Part shown: positions 21,900 to 33,052 of the stretch, one piece after another
How the letters are laid out: every line of letters begins with the position of its first letter
Position numbering within the stretch: position 1 is the first letter of the stretch
Origin: Dactylis glomerata
Lineage: Eukaryota > Streptophyta > Magnoliopsida > Poales > Poaceae
Reading direction: 5' to 3'
Assembly: GCA_007115705.1 (NCBI GenBank)
Contig: QXEO01001565.1
Coordinates: 682,001 to 746,000 of the forward strand
DNA: 64,000 nt
Translations under genes and position numbers: made by a program
Notes under the pieces: model-generated
Told to the model about the DNA's origin: nothing
What the model saw: the letters and a program-made list of their open reading frames with translations, nothing else
Databases searched by the model: none

Positions 21900-23235
21900 T
21901 GAAAGGATCGTATGAGCGACTAGAAGGGGGGGGTGAATAGGAGCTACCCAATTTTTACTTCTTTTCAAGTTAAGGCTAGACAAGAAGGTAAATTCTCTAG
22001 ATGTGCTACTAAGTGAATTTACCTAGAGTGACAAGCAAGCTAGCAATAACAATATAAGTAAAGGTACAAGTAAAGGATAGAGGTAACTGCAATGGAGACA
22101 CGAAGACACAAGGATGTATTCCCGTAGTTCCTTCCTTGTTACGGGAAGTACGTCTACGTTGGAGAGGTGTGGTACCACAAAGGCCACCAACACCACAAAG
22201 GCTTACCCTAATCTCCGGTGAACAAGCCACAAAGGCGAGTTCACGCTCCACTAAGCGATGCCCTTGAAGGCGGCACGAGACCTTTACACAAAGTATTGGG
22301 GCGAGCTCCACAACTCAATTGGAGGCTCCCAATAGGCCCACCAAGCTCTTACACACAAAGTTAAGCTTGGAGGACGGCTTCTTCCGGCTAGGAATCCGAT
22401 GAACACAAGAGTTACAAGCCCCTCAACAAAACGAGGGGGGAAATCAAATTGCCTTGGTGGAAGTGTAGATCTAGGTCTTCTCCCTCAAATCCCAAAAGGG
22501 CTTTGAGTTCTAGTGGCTAGGGAGAGAGATCTAGGGCTTTGAAGCTTAGCAACAATGGAGGAGAGAGAGTGGAAGCCGCAGTCCCTTCTAGAGGTAGAAG
22601 AAGGCTTTATATAGTCCTTCACGAAATGTAGCCGTTGCTGGCGGACTAGGGCTGGAGTCTCCGGCCAGGAGGGTTGGAGTCTCCGCCCTAAGTGACTCCA
22701 GCACCGGAGTCTCCGGCCAGGGACCAAAGTCTCTGGCCCAACTCCGGACTGGAGTCTGAATCGTCTGAGACTCTCGCACTCCAGAGTCCAGCCAGATAGA
22801 CCAGAGTCTTCGGCCCCTGGGGACCGGAGTCTCTGGCCTCAGCCTGCCGACCCGGATTCTCCGGCCAGAGACACAAATTCTCCGGCTAGATTCCGGGTGG
22901 GCATCTAACTCGTCCGACATGGAGGAATGCCAGGGCGAAACCCCTAGACCGGAGTCTCCGGCCAGCAGGGCCGGAGTCTCCGCCCTAGGAGGTGCAACAG
23001 CAGCACTTCGTGGAGACCCTCTCCACCACTTCCACCATCGTGAAGAACCCTGCAAGACAACTAAGCCTAAACCCACTTCTGGACTACGGGCTCCGATCTT
23101 TTCTTCCTTTTTGGGGTGCACCTCCGCGAGATCCTGAATCAACCTAGAAAATCGGCAGAACTTTAATAGCATGGTTAATTCACCATATGTTGTTAACAAA
23201 TACCAAAATACATTTATTAGGGAAATGCTCTTTCA
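21900..23235 (-). repeat. 5' LTR of the Sirevirus-like element
   Basis: A 1336-bp LTR. On the - strand it begins TGAAAGAGCA at 23235 and ends CGATCCTTTCA at 21900, so the ends form a short TGAAA/TTTCA inverted repeat. About ten GGAGTCTCCGG-like palindromic motifs crowd 22640-22985. The border at 23235 is set by the sudden return of Athila gag coding sequence (GTTAGG...). The matching 3' LTR is outside the window. Confidence 0.82.
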
Positions 23236-25641
23236 GTTAGGTTCCTTTTTAGAAGCTACAATTGCTAGGACTAAGCAAATGGGGAACACTACTGTTACAC
23301 CTGCTAGTTCACCTGAGTCTAGGGAATGCCCTAGAGACGATCTTGATGAGGCTGATATTGAGCTAGATGATGCTTTTATTGATGAATTTCATGCTACTAG
23401 TGATGCTGGTGCTATTAGAGATCTTCTTGCAAGACGTGCTGTTAGATATAAGTTATCTCCTGATGCTAAGTTTGCTGCTTCTCCCATAAGTATTAGTGAT
23501 AAGGATTATGATTTCTCTTTGGATTTATCTTACATATCTATTGTTGAGAAAGAACCTTTTTGTGGTACTGAAAATGAAAGTGCTATGGAGCACATGAATG
23601 AGTTTTCTTCTTTGAGTAATTTGTTTTCTGATGATACTAAGCTGTGTACTTATTTTGTTGCCAAGATTTTCCCTTTTTCATTGAAAGGCGCAGCTAAAGC
23701 TTGGTTTAATAATTTGTCTTCCAGATCTATTGATAGTCCTATTGCTTTGGTTAACACTTTCTTTCAGAAATATTTTCCTGCTAGTGCTCAACATGCTGCT
23801 TTGCAGATTTTTTTTACTTTGAGCAGGTAAAAGGAGAGAAACTGCCAGAATCTTGGGGATGGTTTTGTTCTTTAATTCGAGTACTGACCGGAGAGCCATT
23901 GCCTAAGAATGAACTTCTTGATATATTTTATAATGGACTAACTGTTGAATCTAAGACATACTTGGATAGTTGTGCTGGTGGTGTTTTCAGGAAAAGAACT
24001 TCCGCTGAAGCAGAAGAATTAATAGCTAAAATAAGCCAGAATTATGATGATTTGACTATGGCTGAGCGAACACCAGCGCCCGCGCCAAAGAAGAGAGGAA
24101 TTATTGAATTAAATGATGAAGTGATGAGAGAAGCCAAGAATCTCTTAAGGAGAAGGGTATTAAATCTGAAGATGTGAAGAATCTACCACCTATAGAAAAA
24201 TCATGTAAGCCAATCCCTCGCTCCTCCACCATTGAGGTACATTCTCTCCAACGCTTTGATAATAGAGATATTCCTTACTCTAAACCTCCTGATCAATGCT
24301 TAGATGAGTTTGATAATTTCATTGTTAAGCAAGATAACTTTAATAAAAGAGTGCAGAATCATTTGTTGGAAAATTCTAGAGCTATTAACAAGTTGCAGGA
24401 TATTGTGGAGAGGACCTCCAATGATGTGAAGATGCTTGTTAAACATTTTCAAATGGTTCAGACTCAAATTGATCAGCTTACCAAGGTGCAAAAAGATTTT
24501 CTAGTTAATGCTTCAAGAGAAAAACAAGCGTGTGAAATACGCACTAGAGGAGGTGCTTCTACTCAGGATCCTTTATATCCTGAAGGACATCATAAGAGGA
24601 TTGAGCAGGACTCTCAACGTGCTGCAGGTGATGGTATTCCCTCCAAGAAAAAGAAGAAGAAGCATAAAACAATTGCAGAACCTTCTGGAACAGGTAAAGA
24701 TCCTAATAGTGTTTCTATTTGAGATGCTGAAACCGAAAGTGGTAATGCTTCTGATAAAGAAGAAGTTGAAGAGGAACCAGAAAAGCTTGCTAAGAATGCA
24801 AAGTACACTAAGGAAGACTTCATTGCCAACAAGCATGGTAGTGAGAGAGAACCTTGGGTGCAGAAACCAATGCCTTTTCCTGGTAAGAAACATAAATCCA
24901 AGGAAGAAGAACACTACAACAGGTTTTGTGAATGGATGAGACCTTTATTTTTGCAAATTCCTTTGACTGATGCTATTAAAATGCCTCCTTATTCAAAGTA
25001 TATGAAGGATATTGTTACTAACAAAAGGAAGATTCCTAGTGAGGAAATTTCCACTTTACTTGCTAATTACTCTTTTGATGGTAAAGTTTCGGAGAAGCTT
25101 GGAGATCCAGGTATACCAACTATTCCTTGCTCCATTAAAAATAATTATGTTAGAACTGCTTTGTGTGATTTTGGAGCTGAAGTTAGTGTGATGCCTTTTT
25201 CTCTCTATAAGAGACTTGATCTAGAAAAATTGATATCGACAGATATATCTTTGCAAATGGCTGATAAGTCTACTACTGTTCCTATTGGTATATGTGAGAA
25301 TGTTCCTGTTCAAGTTGCTAATAATTGTTTGGTATTTACTGACTTTGTTGTGTTGGAAATGCCTGAAGATGACAATATGTCTATTATTCTTGGGAGACCT
25401 TTTCTTAACACTATAGGTGCTGTTATTGATTGCAACCAAGGGAAAGTTACTTTTAATGTCAATGATAAAGAGCACACAGTTTATTTTTCCCAAGAAGATT
25501 GATAGAAAATATGCTCTAAATTCAATCAAGAATATTGAGACCATCAAAGTTGGTCAAATTATTTGCTCAAGGCCAAAGCCCAAGGAAGAATATCAAATTG
25601 TTATAATTGGGACTATGCCTACCAAGGTCGAGGTAACATAA
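23236..25641 (+). pseudogene. Athila-like gag-protease, decayed
   Basis: Homologous along its length to the G2 gag-PR. It starts mid-gag at the copia insertion. Frames break near 23825 (after FFQKYFPASAQHAAL), near 24160 and near 25500, with an in-frame TGA at 24721-24723. The protease motif reads ALCDFGAEVSVMP against DLGAGVSVMP in G2, so the residue after the catalytic D-x-G-A is changed. The frame ends with the same KVEVT stop as G2. Confidence 0.85.
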
Positions 25642-26466
25642 TCATTTAGTGAAATGCAAAGTTTTTCTTCATAGAACAGTGGTTTGGTAACAAGACTTGA
25701 TCAACCTTGTTAACAAAGTGGTTTTCGAATGAACGAAACTATGTGTTCACCGCATTTACTTTCTTCTCCACCTTGTTCATTTTTGTTTCCGCTGTTTAGT
25801 TTCATATTAGAATATCTTAGAGCTGCTGTAAGCTTGGTTTGGATTTGCTTTCTATCGTTCGATCTTCGTTTTCCTGAGTTTTATTCTCTTATCAATTTTT
25901 GAAAAATCCTCGAAAATAAAGTTTCTCGAAAAATTCCAGAAAATTCTTTTTAAATTTTTATGTAAAAAATGGGGCAGAGAGAGGCTCCTGGGACACCCCA
26001 GGGGGACCCACCATGCCACCACACCGCATGGTGGCGCGGCCCAGGACTGGCCGCATCGTGCCATGGTGAGGGGCCCCCTGGCCCTCCACTTACCTCTCCA
26101 CCCTCCACTCCACTCTCTCTCCTAAAATATCTCCACACCACAGCTCAAACCCATGTTCTTGCTGTTCTTCCTCGCAATTTTCGATCTCCTTGCTCAGCCC
26201 ATCTTTGCTGCTGAGATTTGGAGCATTTGTTCTCCGGTATGTGACTCCTTCGATTGTCCAAGTAGAATTTTGTTTAGTGAAGTATTTCTTGAGTATTTTA
26301 GCTCTATAGGTGACAGGTTAAATGAGTTTGCATGCTTGTTCTATTGCTTAGAAATGTTATTTTGATGCATGTTATCCCTCTTGCAACTCCCTATAGTAGT
26401 TTCCTTCAATTGTTTGTTTCAAAATCACTTTTTATGAGGTTTGCTTAAAAATTTCAAAGAAGAGAA
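25642..26466 (+). promoter_or_regulatory. Inter-ORF region of the old Athila-like element
   Basis: About 825 bp without a gene, equivalent to 14802-15614 of G2. It retains a degraded form of the GC-rich inverted repeat (26020-26066) and the donor-like TCTCCGGTATGTGACTCC (about 26231). The acceptor-like end before the ATG at 26467 has decayed to TTTCAAAG. Confidence 0.4.
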
Positions 26467-27596
26467 ATGGATAACTACACTTATGCAGAGGTCTTCGAAA
26501 GAGAAGCACCAAGGTCATCAAGGCCTTCGAGGTTAACTACTCGATTTAGGACATTCTACAATGAAGATCTTATGTTACCAAGCATTGGTGATGAGGGGGA
26601 TGATGGAGATGCGCATCCATCAACTTTCCCTTGTTCTAATTTTTTGCGTGATGCAGGGATCCTTGATGATTTCCTACTTCTTGTTGACAGGGTTGGTTTG
26701 ACTACATACATGCTTGATGAGAGTAATCAATATGCTATGCTCACAAAGATTTTTGTTGAGAGCTTTACATTTACTAACTCTCATTTCAAGCCATCCATTG
26801 CATTTAAAATTTATGATAAGCCTATCACCATGTCCTTGGAGAAATTGTGTGGCATTCTAGGTATCCCCATGTTTAGGACAGCGAATAAGATTCAGAACCA
26901 ACTAGCTGATCTGTTGGAGCTCTACCGAGGGGTGACCAATGATGATGACCGCACAGCTCAGCGTGGCAAGATAAGAAACATTCAACTCCCAGCTATTAGA
27001 TATTTTACTTACTATCTTGCAACTAGTATTCTTGGCAGGGGGACACGAGCAATATCTCTAACTATCATTTATCTTTTCTAGCTATTGCGCTTGATATTAG
27101 CAAAAAGTCTAACCTCGGTGCTCTTATAGCTCGTCGCCTAGCTGCTAGGGGTCCTATTTATGGAGGCATCATTGTTGCGCGCATTGTTGATGCTTTGGGC
27201 CGTTCTATTGCTCCTTATGATACTTTGTTGGTCCCACAGAGACTTGATCTTGCTGCCATGAAGCTCCATCATTTTGTTACTGCTAACTCATGTGCATGGA
27301 AATTAGTTTATAGAATGCTATTCACTGATGGTGAGGAAAGGGAAGTTCCCTTGCCGCAGCCCAGTTTGTTCAGTATTTACAGGAGACCATGGTCGCGCTC
27401 GAAGGAGGAGTTGGACGAGCAGCTTAGGTTGCTCGGCTTCCACGTACAGCAGGGCATCATGGACCAGGAGGAAGAGGAGGCGCCGGCCGACCACTACGCT
27501 GTGTACCACACCGGGGCGCCCTCGAGCTCGTATCAGGACGAAGGTGCTTCTTTGTCATATTTTGGAGACGCCACCTCATGGCTGAGCTGGGATTGA
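26467..27596 (+). pseudogene. ATHILA-type second ORF, decayed copy
   Basis: The first frame covers 26467-27081 and breaks near 27055; the second runs on to 27596. It shares with G2 the order of conserved blocks: LDDFLLLVDRVGL, MSLEKLCGILGIP, IRNIQLPAIRYFTYYLA, then the segment containing LGALIARRL. The C-terminus is acidic and Ser/Tyr-rich. Function is unknown beyond membership of the Athila extra-ORF group. Confidence 0.6.
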
Positions 27597-27602
27597 TCTC
27601 CA

Positions 27603-27634
27603 CTTAGGCCAAAAGCCTAAGCTTGGGGGGAGGT
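27603..27634 (+). other. Internal polypurine tract with inverted repeat, old Athila-like element
   Basis: CTTAGGCCAAAAGCCTAAG (27603-27621) followed by the purine run AGCTTGGGGGGAGGT, directly after the second ORF stop. It matches 13628-13659 of G2 in the other orientation. Confidence 0.6.
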
Positions 27635-28457
27635 ACGCCGATGATTCACTCATCTATATATCATATCTTGTCGATACTTTGTATATCCATGCTTCGCTTT
27701 CTTTTCTTTTCTTTGTTGTTCTTGTTCTTATTTCTGCTTTCCAAAACACAAAAAAGACCAAAAATTTTCCCGTTGTTTCTCTTTGTTTGCTTCTTTAGTT
27801 CTTTAGCTTTGGTTTGCTTTGTTTCTCATTTTTGGTTTGATATTTGAAAAATCCAAAAAGATTTTGCTTTGTTTGATATTTCCTTCTGCTCTGGTTTCAA
27901 AATTCGAAAACCCAAAAATATTTGTTGTTCTTTTCCGGTTTTGTAAAGTTTGTTGCAGAGTTCAGTCTCCCGTGACTCCATTGGAGCTTGGTTATCATTT
28001 CATATTATTCAAGCCACACAAGTGAAAGGCAATAATGACGACATATGACAATTTGAGGTGTGGTGAGAGGCTGGTATGAACTCTGTTTGTTTTAATTTTT
28101 GTATATATACTCATCTATGTGTACTAGCTTAGCTTGTTCATGTAAGGTATATGTTATCTAATGGATGCTTAATAGTTCTTGCTCTCATATGATTAGTTCC
28201 AATTTACTAATAGTTTGTAGCATGTCATGTAGCTGTTTGCTTGCATTGTTTTATTCATAAAATGGTATGACTTTGTGGTATCCTCCTCTGAAAAGATTCA
28301 TTTGAATCGACTTGGCACATGCTCAAGCATGCATATGACTGAACAAAAAGTCAATTAAGCCTCGATGATTTACTTTGCCTCAGAGTTCTTGTATCGTTTT
28401 TATGCCTATATTAATTTTGTTTTGTCGCAAGCATGATTATGATAGTTATTGCTCTCT
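27635..28457 (+). other. Truncated non-coding tail of the old Athila-like element
   Basis: AT-rich sequence with no supported gene. It parallels the G2 tail (13627 down to about 12820) and ends at the fusion point with CACTA sequence. Confidence 0.6.
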
Positions 28458-31348
28458 GGGACCCATTCGTGGAGTACAAGACATCGGAGGAAGCTAAGAA
28501 AAGGTCAGAAATAAATAAGACAAATGCTTCTAAAAAGAAGTATCACCATACTATGGGGCAAGGAGGCTACAAGTCTGGCAAGCCTAAGTGGAAGAAAATG
28601 GAGGACGATCTAATTGCTAAAGGGATCATTCCAGAGATATTGAAATGGAACGATCTGTCAAGGTATTGGTTTTACGGGCATGGAGGCAAGTTGGACTAAC
28701 AAGGGAAGTGTATATATACAAAAAAATATGGTGAAGACCCCTTTCCCATTTATGCCCTTAGAAGCGCAACAAAGGATGTTGAAGAGGGGAGGTTCCATCC
28801 TGAAAGAGAGAAGGACGACCTCACACGCGCCCTTGGGAATTATGAACACCCTGGATGAACACAAACCACAGCAGGCTCCAAACCATAGAAACTCGGGTTT
28901 CCCGTCAAAAGGAAGAAATTTCCCGATAGAAGCCGTCAGAGAAGAAACAAAAGGGAGGCAGACCGCATGTCTCAGATAGAAGAACAGCTAAAGCGACATA
29001 CATATATGTTGAGCCAGCAATGTATCGCTGCATCTCAGTCGCAGATAGAAGCTGCACATGATGCTACTGGCCCAGCATCTCAGTGGAAAAGCAGTGTGGC
29101 TTCCACGGAGCTCCCGGGGGATGATGATGAACCAGCGATTCACTACCCAATGGATAATATCGTGGAGGCGACACCTTGCGAGCTACACGTGAAAGTTGTG
29201 AACATAACCATAAAGGTGGTGGTCGGCTATGCCTTACCCATTAGACCTAATCCAACTTATCATTGTCGTCCGGTTCCACATGGCTACGCTGTTGCCGGGG
29301 TGGATCAAGTTATAAGCGCATTTGAGCAGCTGAAGCTTGACTACCCTGCGGTGAAGGGGATTTGTATGAGCTGGGAGAAGCCAAGAAAACCACTGTTCTA
29401 TGTCTAAAAGAATACATCGTGCTTCCAAATTGGACGCCAAGGTCTCCAGCGCGTCACCCTTCTCCACCGCTGCATCAGCCTTCTTTGCTACTGTGTCAGC
29501 CTTCTCCACCATGTTTGCCGCATCAGCCTTCTCCAGCATTCCAGCCTTCTCTAGCTCGTCAGCCATCTCCATCGCCTCCGCCCACTGAGGCTCAGTGCAA
29601 AAAAGCGGAATCGTATCATTGCCGCTCCGTCGATGAGTCATAACCGATCACCGATTGGTCAACAGGAGCCCCTCCCAAGATTACCTAAGGTTCCACCCAA
29701 GGTACCTTACGACTATACTCTAGAGGAAAATGCGGCGACCGTATAGGAAAAATCAAAAAACTTCTTTGCAAATTTGAAGAAAAAGCAGACTGAGCAGTCC
29801 GAGCAGCCTCCTCTAGATCTGAAAGTGCTAAAAATGTTGAAGACCCATCACCAACCCGAGCCAAGGATTATATAAGACTATGACCGCAAATATTCTCAAG
29901 TCACATAATGCAGCAATGCGATCGAGAAGTACTAGTGCAAGTGGGAAATCAGTTCCTGGCTCGAAGAACAGAAAAACTTGTGCCCCCCACTCCAAGTGTT
30001 TCTCGATGTCCAGTATGGTCCAGAGATCATAGAACTATACAAAGAGGAGGCCAAAGCACATGGTATTTCTATTGCTCAGTACTTAAGCCAGTGTGATTTC
30101 CCCACGGCTGATATAGCATACAAATACCGGCACGAGAACCGTCTCGTTAGACCCGAGGAGATCCTGAATCTACCAATAAGAATGCGAAAATTGCATAAGT
30201 GGTACATGGAAGCCTCAAAGGAAGGGAAGAACTGGATCACACTGGGAATTAATGATGAGCATTACTTTTGTGGAACTAACGACATAAAGATCAAATTTGC
30301 TGATTATTTCAGTTATACAATTATGACGCCCTCGACAAATCTATCATCAGTGCCTATTGTCTATAAGTATAATTTTTGTAATTAACTCGTTAGCTCATCT
30401 CGGTCATTGCATGCATAATTATACTCACTATATTATGTAGATTGAAGATTCTTGAATGCAAAAGAGGACGAATCTATGACATTGGGTTCATTGACCCATA
30501 TATCGTGAACAAGCATAGTCTCCATAACCATGTCAAGGACATGGAGAATAACTTGGTATGGGCGTTAAGGAAACAAGAAACCATGAGGGAAGTACTATTT
30601 CCTAACAACTTCAAGTGAGTGTTACTGTCTTGTACACGTTACTATTTTGCTTACTTGATGTTGAGTGTAATTGATGAGTTATGCGTGTGCGCAGTTTTCA
30701 CTTTATTCTACTAGTTATTCAACTTGATAGAGGATGAGTACTAGTCATGGACTCGAAACATAAATCCCTTGAGACATTCGGGGACCTGATTGATACACTC
30801 CAGAGGTAATTTCGATCATTATGGCACTATACCGGCAACTTTTGTTCATTTCCCGATATCAAGTAATTAGTAATTTCTTTATTCATTTTCTTTCCCGAGC
30901 AGTGCTTGGAAACGGTTCACGAAGAAGGCAGCGGGTCCTTGGAAGAGAGCTTGAATTTCGACAAGTACCGGTAAGTACTACTAGCTTCAATACCATTATC
31001 ATCCTTGATTATTATTTCGATTGAACTATGTTCTCGTAAAGTGCTTGAAGCAAGAAGATGGGAATAATTTATGTGGATTCAACGTTTGCGAGTTCATCCG
31101 ACAGACTTGTTGTGAGAAGGGAATTTTTTTTGAACAACTAAATGTACATAAATAATATTCGAAATTTTATTCTATTACCATCATTTATGTTGAGTTTCAT
31201 TCATATATATTGATCTCCTTCTTTACATTAGATAGAACGGATGTGGGATGGTCTTCTTGCAACCAAGCGTGTACGGGCAATTCAAGAGGAAGTGGCGGGA
31301 TTCTTACTTGAAGAGGTCATAACACCAACCGGAAAATACCATCGGTGA
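28458..31348 (+). pseudogene. CACTA-encoded Transposase_24-like / Ulp1-like C48 protease protein, decayed
   Basis: The first exon matches the plant transposase (Ptta/En/Spm, PF03004-like) pattern: KRSEINKTNASKK, MGQGGYKSGKPKW, WFYGHGGKLD, then a segment ending ALGNYEHPG. It contains stops at the TAA after GKLD and at a probable CGA-to-TGA. A Pro/Ser-rich linker (29420-29590) follows. From 30400 several short exons bounded by GT and AG resemble a Ulp1-like C48 cysteine protease: FHFILLVI (His), VLVMDSK (Asp), and NNLCGFNVCEFIR with the catalytic Cys. An in-frame TGA and a small deletion near 30948 break it. The last exon ends at 31348 with FLLEEVITPTGKYHR. Domain calls are from memory of family patterns. 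Confidence 0.65.
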
Positions 31349-31604
31349 TACACAATTTGGGACAATAGTAATAGAAATTATATTGTATATATGCATGAAC
31401 GTGTACAGTGTACTATTATGTAATATGTTCGACCAAGCACGATGAAAGATGACACTAGCTTCGATCTCTATATGGATGACGATGTTGTGTAATATAATGA
31501 TTTTTTTTATATGTGCATCAACGTGTTTCAAATACCCGCAAAAAACTTATTTCAAATGGCTAGGGTTTAGGGTTCAGCTGCGGCAGCGTTTAGGGTTTAG
31601 GGCA

Positions 31605-31801
31605 CACCATATCGTCAACCTATTACGAACCGGTGCTAAAGGTCCTCCAGCGGGAACGCGTGTGGAAGGCCACGTGGAGACACTTTAGCACCGGTTCATA
31701 ACACAACCGGTGTTAAAGGGTGAGGGTTTTGGTCCCGGATGCGTTACATCGGTTGCCCAACCGGTGCTAATCGGGGTTACGAACCGGTGCAAATTCCTAG
31801 T
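31605..31801. repeat. CACTA subterminal repeat array
   Basis: Direct and inverted copies of AACCGGTGCTAAAG appear at about 31631, 31685, 31705, 31760 and 31780. Such arrays bind the CACTA accessory protein near the transposon ends. Confidence 0.65.
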
Positions 31802-32302
31802 CATAGGATGTGCATTATGTGCTTCTGCTTGTGCTCAAAGAAAAAGAAAGAGTTGCAGGATTTTTTTTTAAAAGCATGGTATTCATGAACCCACCACGTA
31901 ACAGATGGAGATGGACCATACACGTACGTTCGTCCCATCGATTCAGCAGAAGTCCAATATGGTCGTCGTGAGCTGGTTGATGGAGGCGTGCATGCATGAC
32001 GCCGAGTCAAACTTTGTCGTGTTCCCTCACCGGCGCCGCGCGATGGGTACGGTGGTGCCCCGTATGTGCACACATTGTCGATTCAGGCGCGCACAAGAAA
32101 GTGTGCTGTGGGGCCTGGTAGACGTTAATGCAATGCCGTCCAACAGGGTCCACGTTGCGATGAATTTGCCGACGAGCGAGTCGACATCCATGGTGTCATC
32201 AAGGTCAAGGGAGGCGGGCCAGCCGCAACTTGGCTGCTACAGCTGCTCCTTTCTTATCGTGTCCTTTCTTCATTTAGAAGAGGCCAGCCACAGTCTCCCG
32301 CC
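31802..32302 (+). promoter_or_regulatory. Upstream region of the glycine-rich protein gene
   Basis: About 500 bp of non-repetitive sequence between the CACTA end and the TATA box. It contains a RY-type CATGCATG (31991-31998), an element of many seed and developmental promoters. Overlapping ORFs here are not supported as genes. Confidence 0.4.
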
Positions 32303-32310
32303 TATAAATT
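32303..32310 (+). promoter_or_regulatory. TATA box of the glycine-rich protein gene
   Basis: CTATAAAT, 70 bp upstream of the ATG, implying transcription from about 32335-32345. Confidence 0.7.
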
Positions 32311-32379
32311 CGCTCTTGGTTTGCAAGAACATTCATCTCATCCATACACATAGCCAGAGTGAAGAAGAGGGTGTCAAGC

Positions 32380-32969
32380 ATGGCGTCCAAGCAGGGTCTC
32401 ATTGTGTTTGCTCTCCTGCTTGCTGCGGCTTTCCTTGTCGCCACAGCTGAAGAAACCAGTGAGCTAGCGCACCAGATTTTTAACTGATTCGTTATAGATT
32501 ACAGTATATACTAGATATATACAATCGTCATCAGGCTGTGAAAGCTCATACTGGTACTAACTTACATGCGTGTGTATACGTTTTTGTTCATGCAGAGGCT
32601 AAGAAGGAAGAGGCCAAGGCCGGTGTGCAAGGCTACGGCGGCGGCGGTGGCTACCAAGGTGGCGGCGGAGGCTACCACGGAGGCGGCGGAGGCTACCAAG
32701 GCGGCGGCGGTGGCTATCACGGTGGTGGCGGCGGCTACCACGGTGGGGGCGGCTACCAAGGTGGTGGTGGCGGCGGCGGCTACCACGGCGGAGGCGGCGG
32801 TGGCGGCTACCATGGCGGCGGTGGAGGAGGCGGCTATCACGGCGGCGGAGGAGGAGGCGGTAGCGGCTGTCGGTACCACTGCTGCGGTCATGGTCATGGT
32901 GGCTGCCGCTGCTGCGCGAGCCCCAGCGAGATCCCGGAGCCCATGTACCGGGCGGAGGTCCGCAACTGA
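32380..32969 (+). CDS. Class II glycine-rich secreted protein, two exons (32380-32458, 32596-32969)
   Basis: The spliced product has 150 residues. Residues 1-23 are a signal peptide (MASK start, then a Leu/Ala-rich core ending LVATA), so it is expected in the cell wall or apoplast. Residues 24-40 are charged and include KKEEAKAG. Residues 41-117 are runs of Gly with Tyr-Gln or Tyr-His spacers. Residues 118-133 hold six Cys in CRYHCCGHGHGGCRCC, the C-terminal domain that defines class II glycine-rich proteins (GRP family PF07172; Arabidopsis GRP3 is a WAK1 ligand). The 137-bp intron has a GTGAGC donor at 32459 and a CATGCAG acceptor ending 32595, and joins the frames as ACC-AAG-GCT. This is the only intact host gene seen and lies between a CACTA remnant and Helitron DNA. 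The exact role is not predictable. Confidence 0.88.
32459..32595 (+). other. Intron of the glycine-rich protein gene
   Basis: 137 bp with GT...AG borders (GTGAGC; TTCATGCAG), AT-rich. Unspliced translation would stop at the TGA at 32485-32487. Confidence 0.8.
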
Positions 32970-33046
32970 GTACACCAGTACCTATACGTACGTACGTCGT
33001 GTTGGTGGTTGGTGCACGCCCGTACATTAAGTAATCGTATACGGTC

Positions 33047-33052
33047 AATAAA
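33047..33052 (+). terminator. Polyadenylation signal of the glycine-rich protein gene
   Basis: AATAAA 78 bp downstream of the stop codon. The Helitron terminus begins at 33082, so the transcript may end at or inside it. Confidence 0.6.

Larger units (their letters stand above)
1..23235 (-). mobile_element. Sirevirus-like Ty1/copia retrotransposon, 5' part, interrupted by two later elements
   Basis: Read on the - strand this is a copia element: LTR (23235-21900), primer site for initiator tRNA-Met, a large gag with CCHC knuckle and coiled coil, protease, integrase and RT, then the window edge. The order PR-INT-RT and the DSGAT protease motif identify copia. The long gag with a C-terminal coiled coil and the palindrome-rich LTR point to the Sirevirus (Maximus/Opie-like) lineage. 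It is split by C1 (3088-10044) and G2 (10290-19756); at both sites the gag frame continues once the insert and one TSD copy are removed. It sits in the gag of the Athila-like element at 23236; the second TSD copy would lie left of the window. Several stop codons and a frameshift make this copy defective. Lineage is inferred from structure. Confidence 0.88.
23236..28457 (+). mobile_element. Old Athila-like gypsy element, internal part, opposite orientation to G2
   Basis: This is the internal region of an element in the same family group as G2, on the + strand: gag-PR (broken), ATHILA-type ORF (broken), hairpin plus polypurine tract, and the start of the tail. Its 5' LTR and gag start lie left of the window because the Sirevirus-like element is inserted in its gag at 23235/23236. 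The tail matches the G2 tail up to GCTCTCT at 28457 and then stops abruptly at CACTA coding sequence, so its 3' LTR was lost. Many frameshifts and stops show it is older than its insertions. Confidence 0.85.
28458..31801 (+). mobile_element. CACTA (DTC) transposon remnant, 3' part
   Basis: Starts inside a plant En/Spm transposase-like coding region (WDPFVEYKTSEEAKKRSE) directly at the junction with the retrotransposon tail, so its 5' end is missing. It ends with an array of ACCGGTGCTAAAGG-type subterminal repeats (about 31630-31795) and a degenerate terminus CCTAGT near 31800. These repeats are characteristic of grass CACTA elements such as the Caspar group. No TSD can be checked. Confidence 0.75.

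Noticed and set aside
31565..31605. Telomere-like TTTAGGG units
   Set aside because: Only a few interrupted copies, next to the CACTA end. Too short for an interstitial telomere array.
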